This document shows, piece by piece, positions 18,386 through 26,963 of a stretch of 64,000 bases of DNA. This stretch comes from Oscillatoria nigro-viridis PCC 7112. Its GTDB lineage: Bacteria > Cyanobacteriota > Cyanobacteriia > Cyanobacteriales > Microcoleaceae. Numbering within the stretch: position 1 is the first letter of the stretch; each line of letters begins with the position of its first letter. Position numbers and translations under genes: made by a program. The notes beneath the pieces were generated by a model, which had not been told where the DNA came from, searched no databases, and saw nothing but the letters and a program-made list of their open reading frames with translations. The stretch is from the NCBI RefSeq assembly GCF_000317475.1, contig NC_019729.1:6400501-6464500 (forward strand), given 5' to 3'.

Positions 18386-18799
18386 TTATTCTACAGGTCT
18401 ATCTTGCCCCTCAATATACTTCTTTAATTGCTCAACCGTCACGCCACCACATGAAGCAATAAAATATCCATTTGTCCAAAAAACATCTTTCCAGTAAACT
18501 TTTTCAACTTCATCTACAAACTCTTTCCGCAAATAGCGACTAGATACAGTCTTAAGATTGTTGATAAGCTTACTTGGTTCAGTTTGCGGTGTATATTGAA
18601 GCAGCAAATGTACGTGGTCACGCTCACCATTAAATTCTACCAATCTTCCTTCCCATTTTTCCATTAAGTTCTTGAAAATTTCCTCAAGCCTAGACAACAT
18701 TTGATCGGTCAGAACTTTCCGCCGATACTTGGTTGTCAACACTAAATGACACTTGAGATCGGAAACTCCTCTGGCTTTATGGATAAAATCTGTACTCAT
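18386..18799 (-). CDS. tnpA: IS200/IS605 Y1 transposase TnpA
   Basis: 137 residues from the ATG at 18799 (an upstream start at 18838 adds 13 residues with no family likeness). HUH-type nuclease: metal-binding HVH in GERDHVHLLLQYTPQ and the nucleophilic Tyr in VTVEQLKKYIEGQ near the C-terminus, with KYRRKVLTDQM and WKDVFWTNGYF blocks between. It cuts and rejoins the single-stranded hairpin ends of the element. All key residues are present, so it could be active. Divergent from tnpB, with about 66 bases between their starts. Confidence 0.93.
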   Translation of the reverse strand: MSTDFIHKARGVSDLKCHLVLTTKYRRKVLTDQMLSRLEEIFKNLMEKWEGRLVEFNGERDHVHLLLQYTPQTEPSKLINNLKTVSSRYLRKEFVDEVEKVYWKDVFWTNGYFIASCGGVTVEQLKKYIEGQDRPVE

Positions 18800-18865
18800 A
18801 GACTTGACACCAAACAACATTCTCTGATAAATTAACACTAATTAATGCGTATCGGCTACGATGCA

Positions 18866-20248
18866 ATGAAAGCGACCTACCAGTACCAGTTCTATCCCGA
18901 CACTAATCAAAAGTTAACCCTCAACCATTGGCTGAGAATCTGTCGCTATTGGTATAATCGACAGTTAGGTGATCGATTTGATTGGTGGGAGATGAACCGC
19001 ACTGCTATAAATGCTTGTCCATTGATTGCTAGCATCTCTGCGCCCCGTGCGAAGCCCAACTACTACTCCCAAAAACAACAATTGCCCGTCATTAAGAAAG
19101 ACCTAGTAAAAGTTTTTCATAGTGGCGAACTTTTGGATTTTAAGCAGGTAGATTCAACCGTACTGCAAGATGTCTCTAAGCGAGTAGACAAAGCTTTCGA
19201 GCGGTTTGTCATAGGGGATAGTAAGGGCGGAAGATCGGGTAAACCCCGCTTCAAGACTGAGGCAGACTACCGGACGATGACTTTTTCTACAGCTAACAGC
19301 GACTGGATTAAGTTGGTTCGTAAGAATTGGCTTTATATCCGACTGCCAAAGCTAGGCATCATAAAAGTTCGGATGCACCGTCTAATCCCTGATGGGTTTA
19401 GCGTCAAGCAAATCAGCGTAACTAGGAAGGCTGACGGTTGGTTCATCCAAATAATGCTTGAAGACGCTTCAGTACCGCAGTTTATTCCTGATAAAATTAC
19501 CCCAAACTGGAACAACTCGATCGGGTTGGATGCGGTACTGCATGAAGATGTCTACCTGGCATCATCATCGGGCGAAAAGTTGCCTTCGTTAAAACCACTT
19601 CGTAAAAACCAATCTAAGTTAGACCGCATTTCAAGGAAGCGGAATAAGCAAAAACGTGGCTCTAAATCTCGACGAAAATTAGCCAAAAAAGAAGCGAGAC
19701 AACACCAAAAAATAGCGCGTTCTCGCCAAGACTTCCATTACAAAACGGCTCACAAACTTGTCAAGTCTGGAGCTAAGTTTTTCTTTCACGAAGATTTGAA
19801 CTTAAAGGGCTTAACAAAGCGGAATAAAGTTAAGCAAGACGATGAGGGTAATTACCTTCCGAACGGTCAATCAGCAAAATCAGGATTGAATAAATCTTGG
19901 TTGGATGCTGCGTTCGGTCAATTTTTCAAGACGCTGGAATACATAGCCGAAAAAGCTGGATCAGTCGTCGTTTCGCAAAAACCTGCTTATACTTCAATGG
20001 TTCTGTGCTATCGGAATGAAATCATTTTTACCGATTGTGGGATACGGAATTATTGGGATGAGCAAAACTCTCTGATGGTTGATCGCGATATTAATGCTGC
20101 GATAAATCTAAAGAGACTTGGGTTGGACATTTTCCCAAGTATAAAACGCCGTAGCGGGAATCTTTCTGTGGTGGGAACTATGGATGACAGTACCGTAAAG
20201 GAAATCTTGCACACCCTTCATCGGGCTGCTAAGAAGCCCACATCATAA
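18866..20248 (+). CDS. tnpB: TnpB RNA-guided nuclease, zinc-ribbon degenerate
   Basis: 460 residues from ATG 18866 (MKATYQYQFYP); an earlier in-frame ATG at 18845 is possible. TnpB cuts DNA guided by RNA from the element's right end. RuvC residues: Asp in SIGLDAVLHEDVYLASS (the usual GxDxG Gly is replaced), Glu in FFFHEDLNLKGL, Asp in LMVDRDINAAINL. The zinc ribbon, normally CxxC...CxxC, is replaced by LCYRNEIIFTDCGIRNYWD with only scattered Cys. It may be a lineage variant with altered activity rather than a recent loss. A basic bridge (SRKRNKQKRGSKSRRKLAKK) is kept. Confidence 0.88.
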   Translation: MKATYQYQFYPDTNQKLTLNHWLRICRYWYNRQLGDRFDWWEMNRTAINACPLIASISAPRAKPNYYSQKQQLPVIKKDLVKVFHSGELLDFKQVDSTVLQDVSKRVDKAFERFVIGDSKGGRSGKPRFKTEADYRTMTFSTANSDWIKLVRKNWLYIRLPKLGIIKVRMHRLIPDGFSVKQISVTRKADGWFIQIMLEDASVPQFIPDKITPNWNNSIGLDAVLHEDVYLASSSGEKLPSLKPLRKNQSKLDRISRKRNKQKRGSKSRRKLAKKEARQHQKIARSRQDFHYKTAHKLVKSGAKFFFHEDLNLKGLTKRNKVKQDDEGNYLPNGQSAKSGLNKSWLDAAFGQFFKTLEYIAEKAGSVVVSQKPAYTSMVLCYRNEIIFTDCGIRNYWDEQNSLMVDRDINAAINLKRLGLDIFPSIKRRSGNLSVVGTMDDSTVKEILHTLHRAAKKPTS

Positions 20249-20278
20249 CTGTACTCAGTTTGATGTGGGAGTATGTCA

Positions 20279-20315
20279 CTAAGGCATGTTGACTGAACTC
20301 AATCCTTTTTATCAC
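20279..20315 (-). pseudogene. DUF4258 gene, 5' part, split by IS
   Basis: Start GTG at 20315 with ACAGGAAA upstream; reads MIKRIEFSQHAL before running into the IS right end. The FSQHAL block is the conserved N-terminus of DUF4258 proteins. It continues at 18244 on the other side of the element. Confidence 0.78.
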
Positions 20316-20379
20316 ATTTATTTCCTGTTTAATTATCCGTTTTTCACCTGGTGTAAGGTGCGCTAGGCGCACCCTACGG

Positions 20380-21792
20380 TTAGTTTTGATTCGCTAGAGA
20401 AGTCGGTGCTATTTCGCTCTTTTCTTCCTCTTTTTTCGATTCTGCCAACTTGTCCAAAATCTCCACAACTTCTCTTTCAAAACTCACCTGAGCGCGATTA
20501 GTGCGCCCGCCGACGTATAGTTTGCCGTTTTTTTCCAAAGCCCAAATCTGCGAGTGAGACAGATAGCTCATCAGCACGCTGAGCATCAGCAACCCGAAGC
20601 CAGTATAAACTATTGGAATGCCCGGATCGGCTTTAATTTGCAATCCCGTACTGCCTACAACTTCGTCAATTGCCAGCATGACTCCGTTAACTTCTACCGC
20701 CGTGCCTGCGCGAACTGTAGTTAACAATTTGCCATCCGTACCGTACACTAACATCGTTCCTTGCAAGTCTTTTGCTAGCAGAGAAACTCCTGCACTCAAA
20801 TCTGGTTTTGTGGGAATCCAAGCACCCCAAATTCGACCTTTACCTTGGGTGTCTAGCTGAGCCATTGGCAATTGTAAAACCGGGCTTTTGTTGAGGCGAA
20901 CTCGCACGGCTGCTATTGCCCAATCTGCTTGATAAAATGTGACTCCCCGGTATCTGAGGGGCTCGTTAACGTGAATGGTTTTGCGATCGACCTCTTGGCC
21001 TGTTTTGTCCAAAACTGACAGGTCAGAGTAAAATTGGTCGATCGCACCGCTCGGAGTATAATCAATCCAAAACCGATTAACTCGCATCGACCAATCCTTC
21101 GGTATTTGCGGCCCCGCCCAAGGCCCCGCATCCATGATATTCTGCACCTGAAATGTTTCGCCGCTGGGAACCATTTCTTGACCTAAAAATCCCGTCATCG
21201 CGCCCCACATCGACCCAGCTAAAATAATTAGCATACTGGCGTGAACAATAATCGGGCCGACTTTGCCAATTATTCCCTTGCGGGCATAAACTTTTTCGCC
21301 TTCTCGAAATATGCGATAGTTTTTTTGCTGCAAAAGTGGTTCTAACGAAGTTAAAGCAACTGTTTCTAATTCCGCACTGAGAGCTAATTTTTCAAACTGC
21401 TTTGGTTCTTCATAAAATTTCCAGCGGCGGGCGGATTTTAATGCGGGAAATTGTCGGGTAAACGTACAAGCTGTTAAGCTGCTGCCGAACAAAATTAGGA
21501 TTGACAAAAACCACCAAGTGCGGTATACGTGGTCTAGCCCTGCAATTAGCACAACTTTCCAAGTTAGGAAGCCGAACAAAGCGGGGTGTTCTGGATAGTT
21601 AGATTGGTAAAAGGGTACTGATTGACCTTGTTCGATGACGGTGCCGGAAATGCTGAAAAATGCGATCGTCAGCAGTAAGATAATTGCCAGCCGCAAATCT
21701 GCTAGCACCGGCAAAATTTCTCGCTTGAAAAACCTTTGAGGGGCAGTCGCCCAGCTTGAGAGTTTTGATAGAAATACGTCTTTTGATGTCAT
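20380..21792 (-). CDS. ccs1: Cytochrome c biogenesis protein Ccs1/ResB
   Basis: 470 residues. Part of System II, which carries heme across the thylakoid membrane and attaches it to apocytochromes c (f, c6, c550). Three N-terminal membrane helices (DLRLAIILLLTIAFFSI, WWFLSILILFGSSL, IIVHASMLIILAGSMWGAM), a large lumenal domain (about 220-400), and a last helix (GIPIVYTGFGLLMLSVLM). His in VHASM and in SHSQIW are candidates for heme handling. The C-terminal tail is acidic. ccdA lies 268 bases upstream on the same strand. Length matches cyanobacterial members. Confidence 0.9.
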   Translation of the reverse strand: MTSKDVFLSKLSSWATAPQRFFKREILPVLADLRLAIILLLTIAFFSISGTVIEQGQSVPFYQSNYPEHPALFGFLTWKVVLIAGLDHVYRTWWFLSILILFGSSLTACTFTRQFPALKSARRWKFYEEPKQFEKLALSAELETVALTSLEPLLQQKNYRIFREGEKVYARKGIIGKVGPIIVHASMLIILAGSMWGAMTGFLGQEMVPSGETFQVQNIMDAGPWAGPQIPKDWSMRVNRFWIDYTPSGAIDQFYSDLSVLDKTGQEVDRKTIHVNEPLRYRGVTFYQADWAIAAVRVRLNKSPVLQLPMAQLDTQGKGRIWGAWIPTKPDLSAGVSLLAKDLQGTMLVYGTDGKLLTTVRAGTAVEVNGVMLAIDEVVGSTGLQIKADPGIPIVYTGFGLLMLSVLMSYLSHSQIWALEKNGKLYVGGRTNRAQVSFEREVVEILDKLAESKKEEEKSEIAPTSLANQN

Positions 21793-22060
21793 TGGTAATT
21801 ATGAAGGAAGTTCGGCAACGGATTTTGTAACGGAAGGAAGAAGGGAGAAGGAAGAAAAAGGAGGAAAAAACAAAAAATGAACAAAATATTATTATTATTT
21901 TTATTGAGAAAGTCTCAATCAATTTTGAAGTCTTTCACTTTTCTTTTTTCCTTCCTTCGTGTTCTTCGCGTCTTCGCGGTTCGTCAAAAAAAACTTAATT
22001 CACGCATTTAGTTAAGATTGCTATATCCTTAAATAAGGACTGAAGTCCTTACTACAAGCC

Positions 22061-22792
22061 TTACGCGGGAAGGATTCGGGAAAGCAGGGAGAAAACGCCA
22101 AATCCTACTAGCAAAACGCCGCTAACAGGCGTAATCCAACTCGACCACCGACGTAATTCTAACAACTTTTTAATGCTGGCAGTGAAAGTACCTGCTATTA
22201 TTAGGGGAGCGACGTAGCCAGCAGCGTAAAACAGCAGCAACACACCACCTAAAACTGTATCTCCAGTTTTGGAAACCCAAGCTAAGAGTGTAGCTAAAAC
22301 CGGCGTGCTGCAGGGAGACGCTACTAAACCAAAAGTTAAGCCCAATAAGTACGATCGCACGCCCGCAGGCAAATCTTTCGGCACCCACCCCACAGCGTCG
22401 AAAGACGGCATTTCCAAGGGTAAAGCTTCGAGTAAATTCAGCCCCATTAGAATAGCAATAATGCTGACAAGAATTGGCAAACCCAGACCAATTTTGCCGT
22501 AAACTTGTCCGGCAAATGATGCTACAATACCTAAGCCCGCAAGGGTGGTGGCTAATCCCAGGGAAAACCACGCAGACTGGGCTGCAGCTTGCAGGCGACT
22601 TTTTGCTTCGTATCCACCGATGTAGCCGATCGTGATCGGCAACATTGAAAGCATACAGGGCGTTAAGCTCGTTAGCAACCCTGCCAGAAAGATGACTCCG
22701 ACGCTGACTAAACTGAGGTTTGTCAGTTGAGTATTTACTAAATTATTAGCAAATAGTGCGAGTTGGTAAAGTTGAGTTTGCAGGGTTTCCAT
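22061..22792 (-). CDS. ccdA: Thiol-disulfide transporter CcdA
   Basis: 243 residues, six membrane helices. It carries reducing equivalents across the membrane to keep the CXXCH cysteines of apocytochrome c reduced for Ccs1/CcsA. Helix-start motifs LTPCMLSMLPITIGYIGG and ASPCSTPVLATLLAW each give one of the two redox Cys. Encoded directly upstream of ccs1, so the pair probably serves one pathway. Between them (22034-22051) lies an 8-bp hairpin (TAAGGACT/AGTCCTTA) that is a common repeat in this genome. Confidence 0.93.
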   Translation of the reverse strand: METLQTQLYQLALFANNLVNTQLTNLSLVSVGVIFLAGLLTSLTPCMLSMLPITIGYIGGYEAKSRLQAAAQSAWFSLGLATTLAGLGIVASFAGQVYGKIGLGLPILVSIIAILMGLNLLEALPLEMPSFDAVGWVPKDLPAGVRSYLLGLTFGLVASPCSTPVLATLLAWVSKTGDTVLGGVLLLFYAAGYVAPLIIAGTFTASIKKLLELRRWSSWITPVSGVLLVGFGVFSLLSRILPA

Positions 22793-22960
22793 CAGTCGAT
22801 TTTAGATTTTAGATTTTAGATTTTAGATTGACTCCACAGCCCATCGAGTTTAGATTTTAGATTTTAGATTTTAGATTAACTTCACAGCCCATCGATTTTA
22901 AATTTTAGATTTTAGATACTCCACAATTGATTTTAGATTAACTCTACAGATGAATCTGGG
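22793..22960. repeat. Heptamer repeats (TTTTAGA)n
   Basis: Three blocks of the 7-base unit TTTTAGA/ATTTTAG separated by short spacers (GACTCCACAGCCCATCGA types), directly upstream of ccdA. Same family as those near 27520, 43708, 51786 and 52720. These are short tandemly repeated repetitive sequences known from filamentous cyanobacteria. Confidence 0.85.
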
Positions 22961-23125
22961 AGCTTAAACTAAATATCTAATATTTTTGCTCTTCACGACT
23001 TCTGTCGGGGGCTGGTATCCCTAGGCAGGTGACTTCACGTTCGGGGCTGTTCTGGGTTTGTTGAAAATTGTAACAGATGCGCGCAGGTTTGGTTTGAAAT
23101 TTAAGATTTTAGCGAGATTTACTGG

Positions 23126-23293
23126 TTGGGAGTGAAAAGGTCGATCGCACCCTGGTTGAAATTGATATCTTGACAGCATCCTCAACAAGCTGTTGGCAAC
23201 GGGCGCAGCTTGGGAGTGAAAAGGTCGATCGCACCCTGGTTGAAATTGATATCTTGACAGCATCCTCAACAACCTGTGGGCAAGGGGTGCAGC
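23126..23293. repeat. 84-bp tandem duplication
   Basis: Two adjacent copies of 84 bases (starting at 23126 and 23210), each TTGGGAGTGAAAAGGTCGAT and on, with the first 65 or so bases identical and a handful of differences at the end. A small minus-strand frame through it is only the translation of the repeat. 22961-23125 holds nothing else I recognise. Confidence 0.85.
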
Positions 23294-23372
23294 TACACCA
23301 GATAATTCATTGACTGCGAAATCAGCCCGAAAACCTGTTGTGAAAATTATTCAAACAGACTTTAATTAAACT

Positions 23373-24089
23373 TTACTTTAAATTAAAGCCAATTTCTTCA
23401 TTAATAGAGCCGTCTGGCATTATTGCCCCTGCCAGCACCGCACCTCTGAGATTTGCGCCAGTTAAAATAGCGCCTTCTAAATTAGCATTGCTCAAATTTG
23501 TGACTTGTTTGGAACCTCGGAAAAAGAAGCTGTGCAAGTCAGCACCTGTCAAATTACTGTCTGCCAAATTAGCATATTGCAAGTCAGCACCGTGCAGCGT
23601 CGCATTCGTTAAATTAGCGTGGGTAAGATTGCTTCCCCACAGTCGAGAATCTAAGACATTAGCATCTTGTAAATTGGCGCGGCTCAGATTTGCCAAAGTC
23701 AGATTAGCATCCCACAACTTCGTGCCGTTGAAATTAGCTTCGGTCAAATTGGCTCGACTGAGATCCGTGCCTAAAATATCAGCATTTGCTAAATTAGCGC
23801 CGGTGAGGTCTGCGTCAGAAAGGTCAGCATTTTTTAAGTTAGCACCGGACAAATTAGCGCCGCTCAAATTAGCGCCGGACAAATTGGCTTCTTGGAGATT
23901 AGCTCCCCGCAAATCGACAGCGCTCAAATCGCATTGCTTCCACAGAAAGCTGACGCACCAATTATCTTTTAATAGGTGACTCAAATCCTCCCCATTCGCG
24001 GCCATCACAGGAGGAGTTAAGTAGAGAGTGAACAGGAAGATCGCCAACACGGCAGCGAAGAAAGTTTTCAACCTCATAACTCTTTTCAT
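23373..24089 (-). CDS. Exported pentapeptide-repeat protein
   Basis: 238 residues from ATG 24089 (a GTG two codons earlier is also possible). Signal peptide MKRVMRLKTFFAAVLAIFLF to about PVMAANG. Mature start NWCVSFLWKQC has two Cys that could form a disulfide, followed by A(D/N)LXX pentapeptides from about 55 to 225 (DLRGANLQEANLSGANLSG...), a beta-helix. Exported members of this family occur in cyanobacterial thylakoid lumen and periplasm. Function unknown. The last 15 residues are non-repeating. Confidence 0.88.
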   Translation of the reverse strand: MKRVMRLKTFFAAVLAIFLFTLYLTPPVMAANGEDLSHLLKDNWCVSFLWKQCDLSAVDLRGANLQEANLSGANLSGANLSGANLKNADLSDADLTGANLANADILGTDLSRANLTEANFNGTKLWDANLTLANLSRANLQDANVLDSRLWGSNLTHANLTNATLHGADLQYANLADSNLTGADLHSFFFRGSKQVTNLSNANLEGAILTGANLRGAVLAGAIMPDGSINEEIGFNLK

Positions 24090-24095
24090 TGACAC

Positions 24096-24683
24096 TAATT
24101 TGCGCCATAAATTATTGATGTCTAATCAAAGCATAGCAAATAATCTGCAACTTCCCTCAGCAAGATTACTCAAAAATATTAGTGTAGTGAAAGATTAATG
24201 AGGGTTGGCGCATGCACAAACTTAACTCAGCCAGCCTTAGACGCGCTTTGAGCTAGAAACCCGGTTGATTCACAAATGCCTCTCTTCCAAACTAAAATTT
24301 TTCCTAAAAACCTGGTATGAGATAACCGCAAGTTCGATCGAGATTTGCCAGTGCAATATCGCTACAAAGTAATACTTGCAGCCGGCAGTTGCGATCGATC
24401 TCCCAGGGGCATACCTGCAAACAATCCCGGTAGGAACTGCTCAATACGGGAAGAAAGAAACCGCCAAGCTAGCCTGAAAACCTTATATTTAAATGGTTGT
24501 AGACGCATTTTGTCTGAATTGCGATCGTCATCACTAACTAAGCCGAACTTTCATCACACAAGTCAATGCCCCAGCATCACCAAATCTCATCAAACTTATC
24601 ACTTTTCTGAGACTGCGGATATCACTGTCAATAGCTCAATCATTTAGGAAAATAAGAGCATACAGTTAAACAGCACTTCTCCC
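24096..24683. other. Intergenic, no gene seen
   Basis: 588 bases between divergent genes. A weak plus-strand frame (24345-24647) has no start signal or family likeness. No clear RNA structure. Carries the upstream regions of the exported pentapeptide and the TPR genes. Confidence 0.4.
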
Positions 24684-25397
24684 ATGCCTACTATCCCCCT
24701 TCTCCAAACCCAATTAGTTGTGACAAATATTTTCAATTCGATCGAATCTTTGGGATTCACTAATATTGCAGCCAAAGTATTTCCGGGGGAGCAAGCTGAA
24801 TCCCGACAAGAGGCAAATTTAAAAGTTAGTACCAAAAAATTTTACACTCAGGGTTTAAAAAATCTCGAACAACAAGACTTGCACGGCGCTATTAAAAATT
24901 TTACTGCCACAATTAACATTAATCCGCAATTTGCGTCAGCTTACAACGATCGCGGTGTGGCCCGCTACAAATTAGGCTACAAGCAATCGGCGCTCGAAGA
25001 TTTAACTACAGCCATCGAACTCAATCCTTACCGAGCCAAGTATTACACCAATCGGGGGTTTATGCTGACTGGTTTAAAACATTATACTGCGGCGATCGCC
25101 GATTACAACTCGGCACTGCTGCTCAACCCTAATGTAGCTCAATCTTACTTTAACCGAGGTGCTATCCGCCTGCAAATGGAAAATTCCCTGGCAGCACTAG
25201 CTGATTTTGAGTCAGCAATTCGCCTCGATAGCGATTTTGCTAAAGCTTACTTTAACCGAGGAGTGACTCGATATAAATTGAGAGAGGTTCAGGGAGCATT
25301 TGAGGATTTTCAGAAGGCTGCCGAGCTTTTTAAGCAACAGGGGAGGATGGATTATTATCAAGATGCGGTTTGTAAAATTAGCCAGCTATGGTATTAG
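24684..25397 (+). CDS. TPR protein
   Basis: 237 residues. An N-terminal 45-residue segment (LQTQLVVTNIFNSIESLGF) precedes five to six tetratricopeptide repeats (LKNLEQQDLHGAIKNFTATI, NDRGVARYKLGYKQSALEDL, TNRGFMLTGLKHYTAAIADY, FNRGAIRLQMENSLAALADF, FNRGVTRYKLREVQGAFEDF). TPRs are protein-protein adaptors. No signal peptide. Partner not evident from neighbours. The C-terminal 20 residues resemble a capping helix. Confidence 0.88.
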   Translation: MPTIPLLQTQLVVTNIFNSIESLGFTNIAAKVFPGEQAESRQEANLKVSTKKFYTQGLKNLEQQDLHGAIKNFTATININPQFASAYNDRGVARYKLGYKQSALEDLTTAIELNPYRAKYYTNRGFMLTGLKHYTAAIADYNSALLLNPNVAQSYFNRGAIRLQMENSLAALADFESAIRLDSDFAKAYFNRGVTRYKLREVQGAFEDFQKAAELFKQQGRMDYYQDAVCKISQLWY

Positions 25398-25399
25398 TT

Positions 25400-25442
25400 G
25401 AATTGGGGAATTGGGAATTGGGAATTGGGAATTGGGAATTGA
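25400..25442. repeat. Heptamer repeat (GGGAATT)n
   Basis: Five to six tandem GGGAATT units right after the TPR gene. A second stretch lies near 49170-49210 after mrdA. Confidence 0.85.
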
Positions 25443-25506
25443 TAATCAGGTAAGGTGCACCGAAGAGCACCCTACCCTTATATTTATTGCCTCAGTCTTG
25501 TTAAAG

Positions 25507-26844
25507 TTAGCCAATTCTCAAGGCGGCGTCGCCGACTGGCAAGTCATCAGGACGGGAAATAGTAGAAAAGTTAATTGCAAAGGCGGCGTTTTGAACTGCT
25601 GCGGGGACGGAATTTTGAACCACAGCCAAAGTAACTCCTCCAAATTGAATGAGTGTGTCGCTGCCAGATTGGGTGAAGGAGGTGTTGGATAAACCGCTGG
25701 TTAAGCCAATACGATCGCCATCTCCCGGCCTAAAATCAAGAATTATATCGCTTGCCGTATCTAAAGCCAGATTTTCGCCTGTGGTCAGAACAAAAGTATC
25801 TGCACCTGCGCCACCAGTGAGAGTATCGCTACCAATATCGCCGACTAAAATATCGTTACCATCGCCGCCGATTAAAACATCGTTACCTCTGCCGCCTCGC
25901 AAAAAGTCGTTACCAGCATCGCCATTGACAGTATCGTCGCCGAGATTTCCGTTGATAATATCGTTGCCAACACCGCCGCTAATCAAGTCGTTACCTTTGC
26001 CGCCTCGCAAAAAGTCGTCGCCTGCTTCGCCAGTGATGGTATCGTTACCTTGGCTGCCATTAATTGCATCATCCGTCGGTGAACCGAGGATGCGATCGTT
26101 TGCGCTACCTCCCACTACACCGCTGGGATTTTGCTGAGAGTCTTGGGAAGTGGCTTGATAGTTGTTGGGGGTGTTTGACAGTCTGAGGGATCGCAAAGAT
26201 AAATTTACGAAATTGGTACTGTTAATGAAATCGTTGAGTACATTAACGTCGGTAATTATGCTAGAAACCCGGCTGGGGACAATACCTCCAACGACTTTTG
26301 CAGTCGAAATGCGATCGCCCTGCTGCACCGCATTCACCGTTTCAAAACCTTGAATAACGTTGCCAAAAACAGCATAATTCCCATCCAAAAAGGGCAAATC
26401 ATCCAAAGCAAAATAAAACTGCGAAGAAGCCGAATTCAAAGCATTAGAACGAGCCATTGCCACAGCCCCGCGAGTATGCTGCAACTGCGGCGTCTGGGTT
26501 ACAACTTGGTTGTAAACAGGTTGCGCGGCCCCTTGCGGCTTAATTTCCAAAGGAATAAAACGCGCCTGATTGGTATCCGGGTCAATAAAACTACCCGTTC
26601 CCAATTGACTGGCTGGAATTGTAGTATCTCTGCTGCGCGGATCGCCTCCTTGCACCACAAAAGGATCTGGCTGGCGCACAACTCGGTGAAACATCACCCC
26701 GTCGTAAATGCCGCGTTCAACTAAGTCAACAAAATTTCCCCCAGTAATCGGGGCATTAGTGCCGTCTACTTCGATCGTCACGGGTTGACCGTTAATTACC
26801 TGAACTACTATAGCTTTGCCTGGTAATGGGAGTGCAGCGCTCAT
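25507..26844 (-). CDS. Cyclophilin fused to RTX calcium-binding repeats
   Basis: 445 residues. Residues about 1-190 are a cyclophilin-type peptidyl-prolyl isomerase: FHRVVRQPDPFVVQGGDP carries the catalytic Arg, then GAVAMARSNALNSASSQFYF and FGNVIQGFETVNAVQQGDRI. Residues about 245-340 hold roughly ten GGxGxDxx(L/I) nonapeptides (GNDTITGEAGDDFLRGGKGN...), which bind calcium and mark proteins exported by type I secretion. No N-terminal signal peptide, which agrees with that route. The C-terminal 60 residues (DTASDIILDFRPGDGDRIGL) resemble the peptidase M10/serralysin-type end of RTX proteins. An unusual fusion; probably extracellular. Confidence 0.9.
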   Translation of the reverse strand: MSAALPLPGKAIVVQVINGQPVTIEVDGTNAPITGGNFVDLVERGIYDGVMFHRVVRQPDPFVVQGGDPRSRDTTIPASQLGTGSFIDPDTNQARFIPLEIKPQGAAQPVYNQVVTQTPQLQHTRGAVAMARSNALNSASSQFYFALDDLPFLDGNYAVFGNVIQGFETVNAVQQGDRISTAKVVGGIVPSRVSSIITDVNVLNDFINSTNFVNLSLRSLRLSNTPNNYQATSQDSQQNPSGVVGGSANDRILGSPTDDAINGSQGNDTITGEAGDDFLRGGKGNDLISGGVGNDIINGNLGDDTVNGDAGNDFLRGGRGNDVLIGGDGNDILVGDIGSDTLTGGAGADTFVLTTGENLALDTASDIILDFRPGDGDRIGLTSGLSNTSFTQSGSDTLIQFGGVTLAVVQNSVPAAVQNAAFAINFSTISRPDDLPVGDAALRIG

Positions 26845-26963
26845 AGATAAATTGCTATTTGAGTGAGTGATATTTGGGTTTTAGAAGCAATCCGCGAATT
26901 GCCCCTACCCATTTAATCAGAAAACTGTAAACTTATCTTAAGTACAGTTCTACTTCTAAATTT

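Larger units (their letters stand above)
18245..20278. mobile_element. IS200/IS605 element with divergent tnpA and tnpB
   Basis: Bounds come from rejoining the split DUF4258 gene: removing 18245-20278 (2034 bases) restores the frame, within a base or two. Left end hairpin CCCACACCA (about 18264-18272) with TGGTGTGGG (about 18284-18292); right end hairpin CCCACATCA with TGATGTGGG (about 20238-20269). No target duplication, as expected for single-strand HUH transposition, which inserts next to a short target (flank TTTA). It contains tnpA (minus) and tnpB (plus). The 3' end of tnpB and the right end should encode the guide (omega/re-) RNA. Confidence 0.85.

Noticed and set aside
22796..22960. 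CRISPR array
   Set aside because: Units of 7 bases in direct tandem with no spacers; a heptamer repeat.
23021..23272. Minus-strand frame with an internal duplicate
   Set aside because: Just the 84-bp tandem repeat translated.
24345..24647. Plus-strand frame of 100 codons before the TPR gene
   Set aside because: GTG start, no family features, many rare residues; likely chance.
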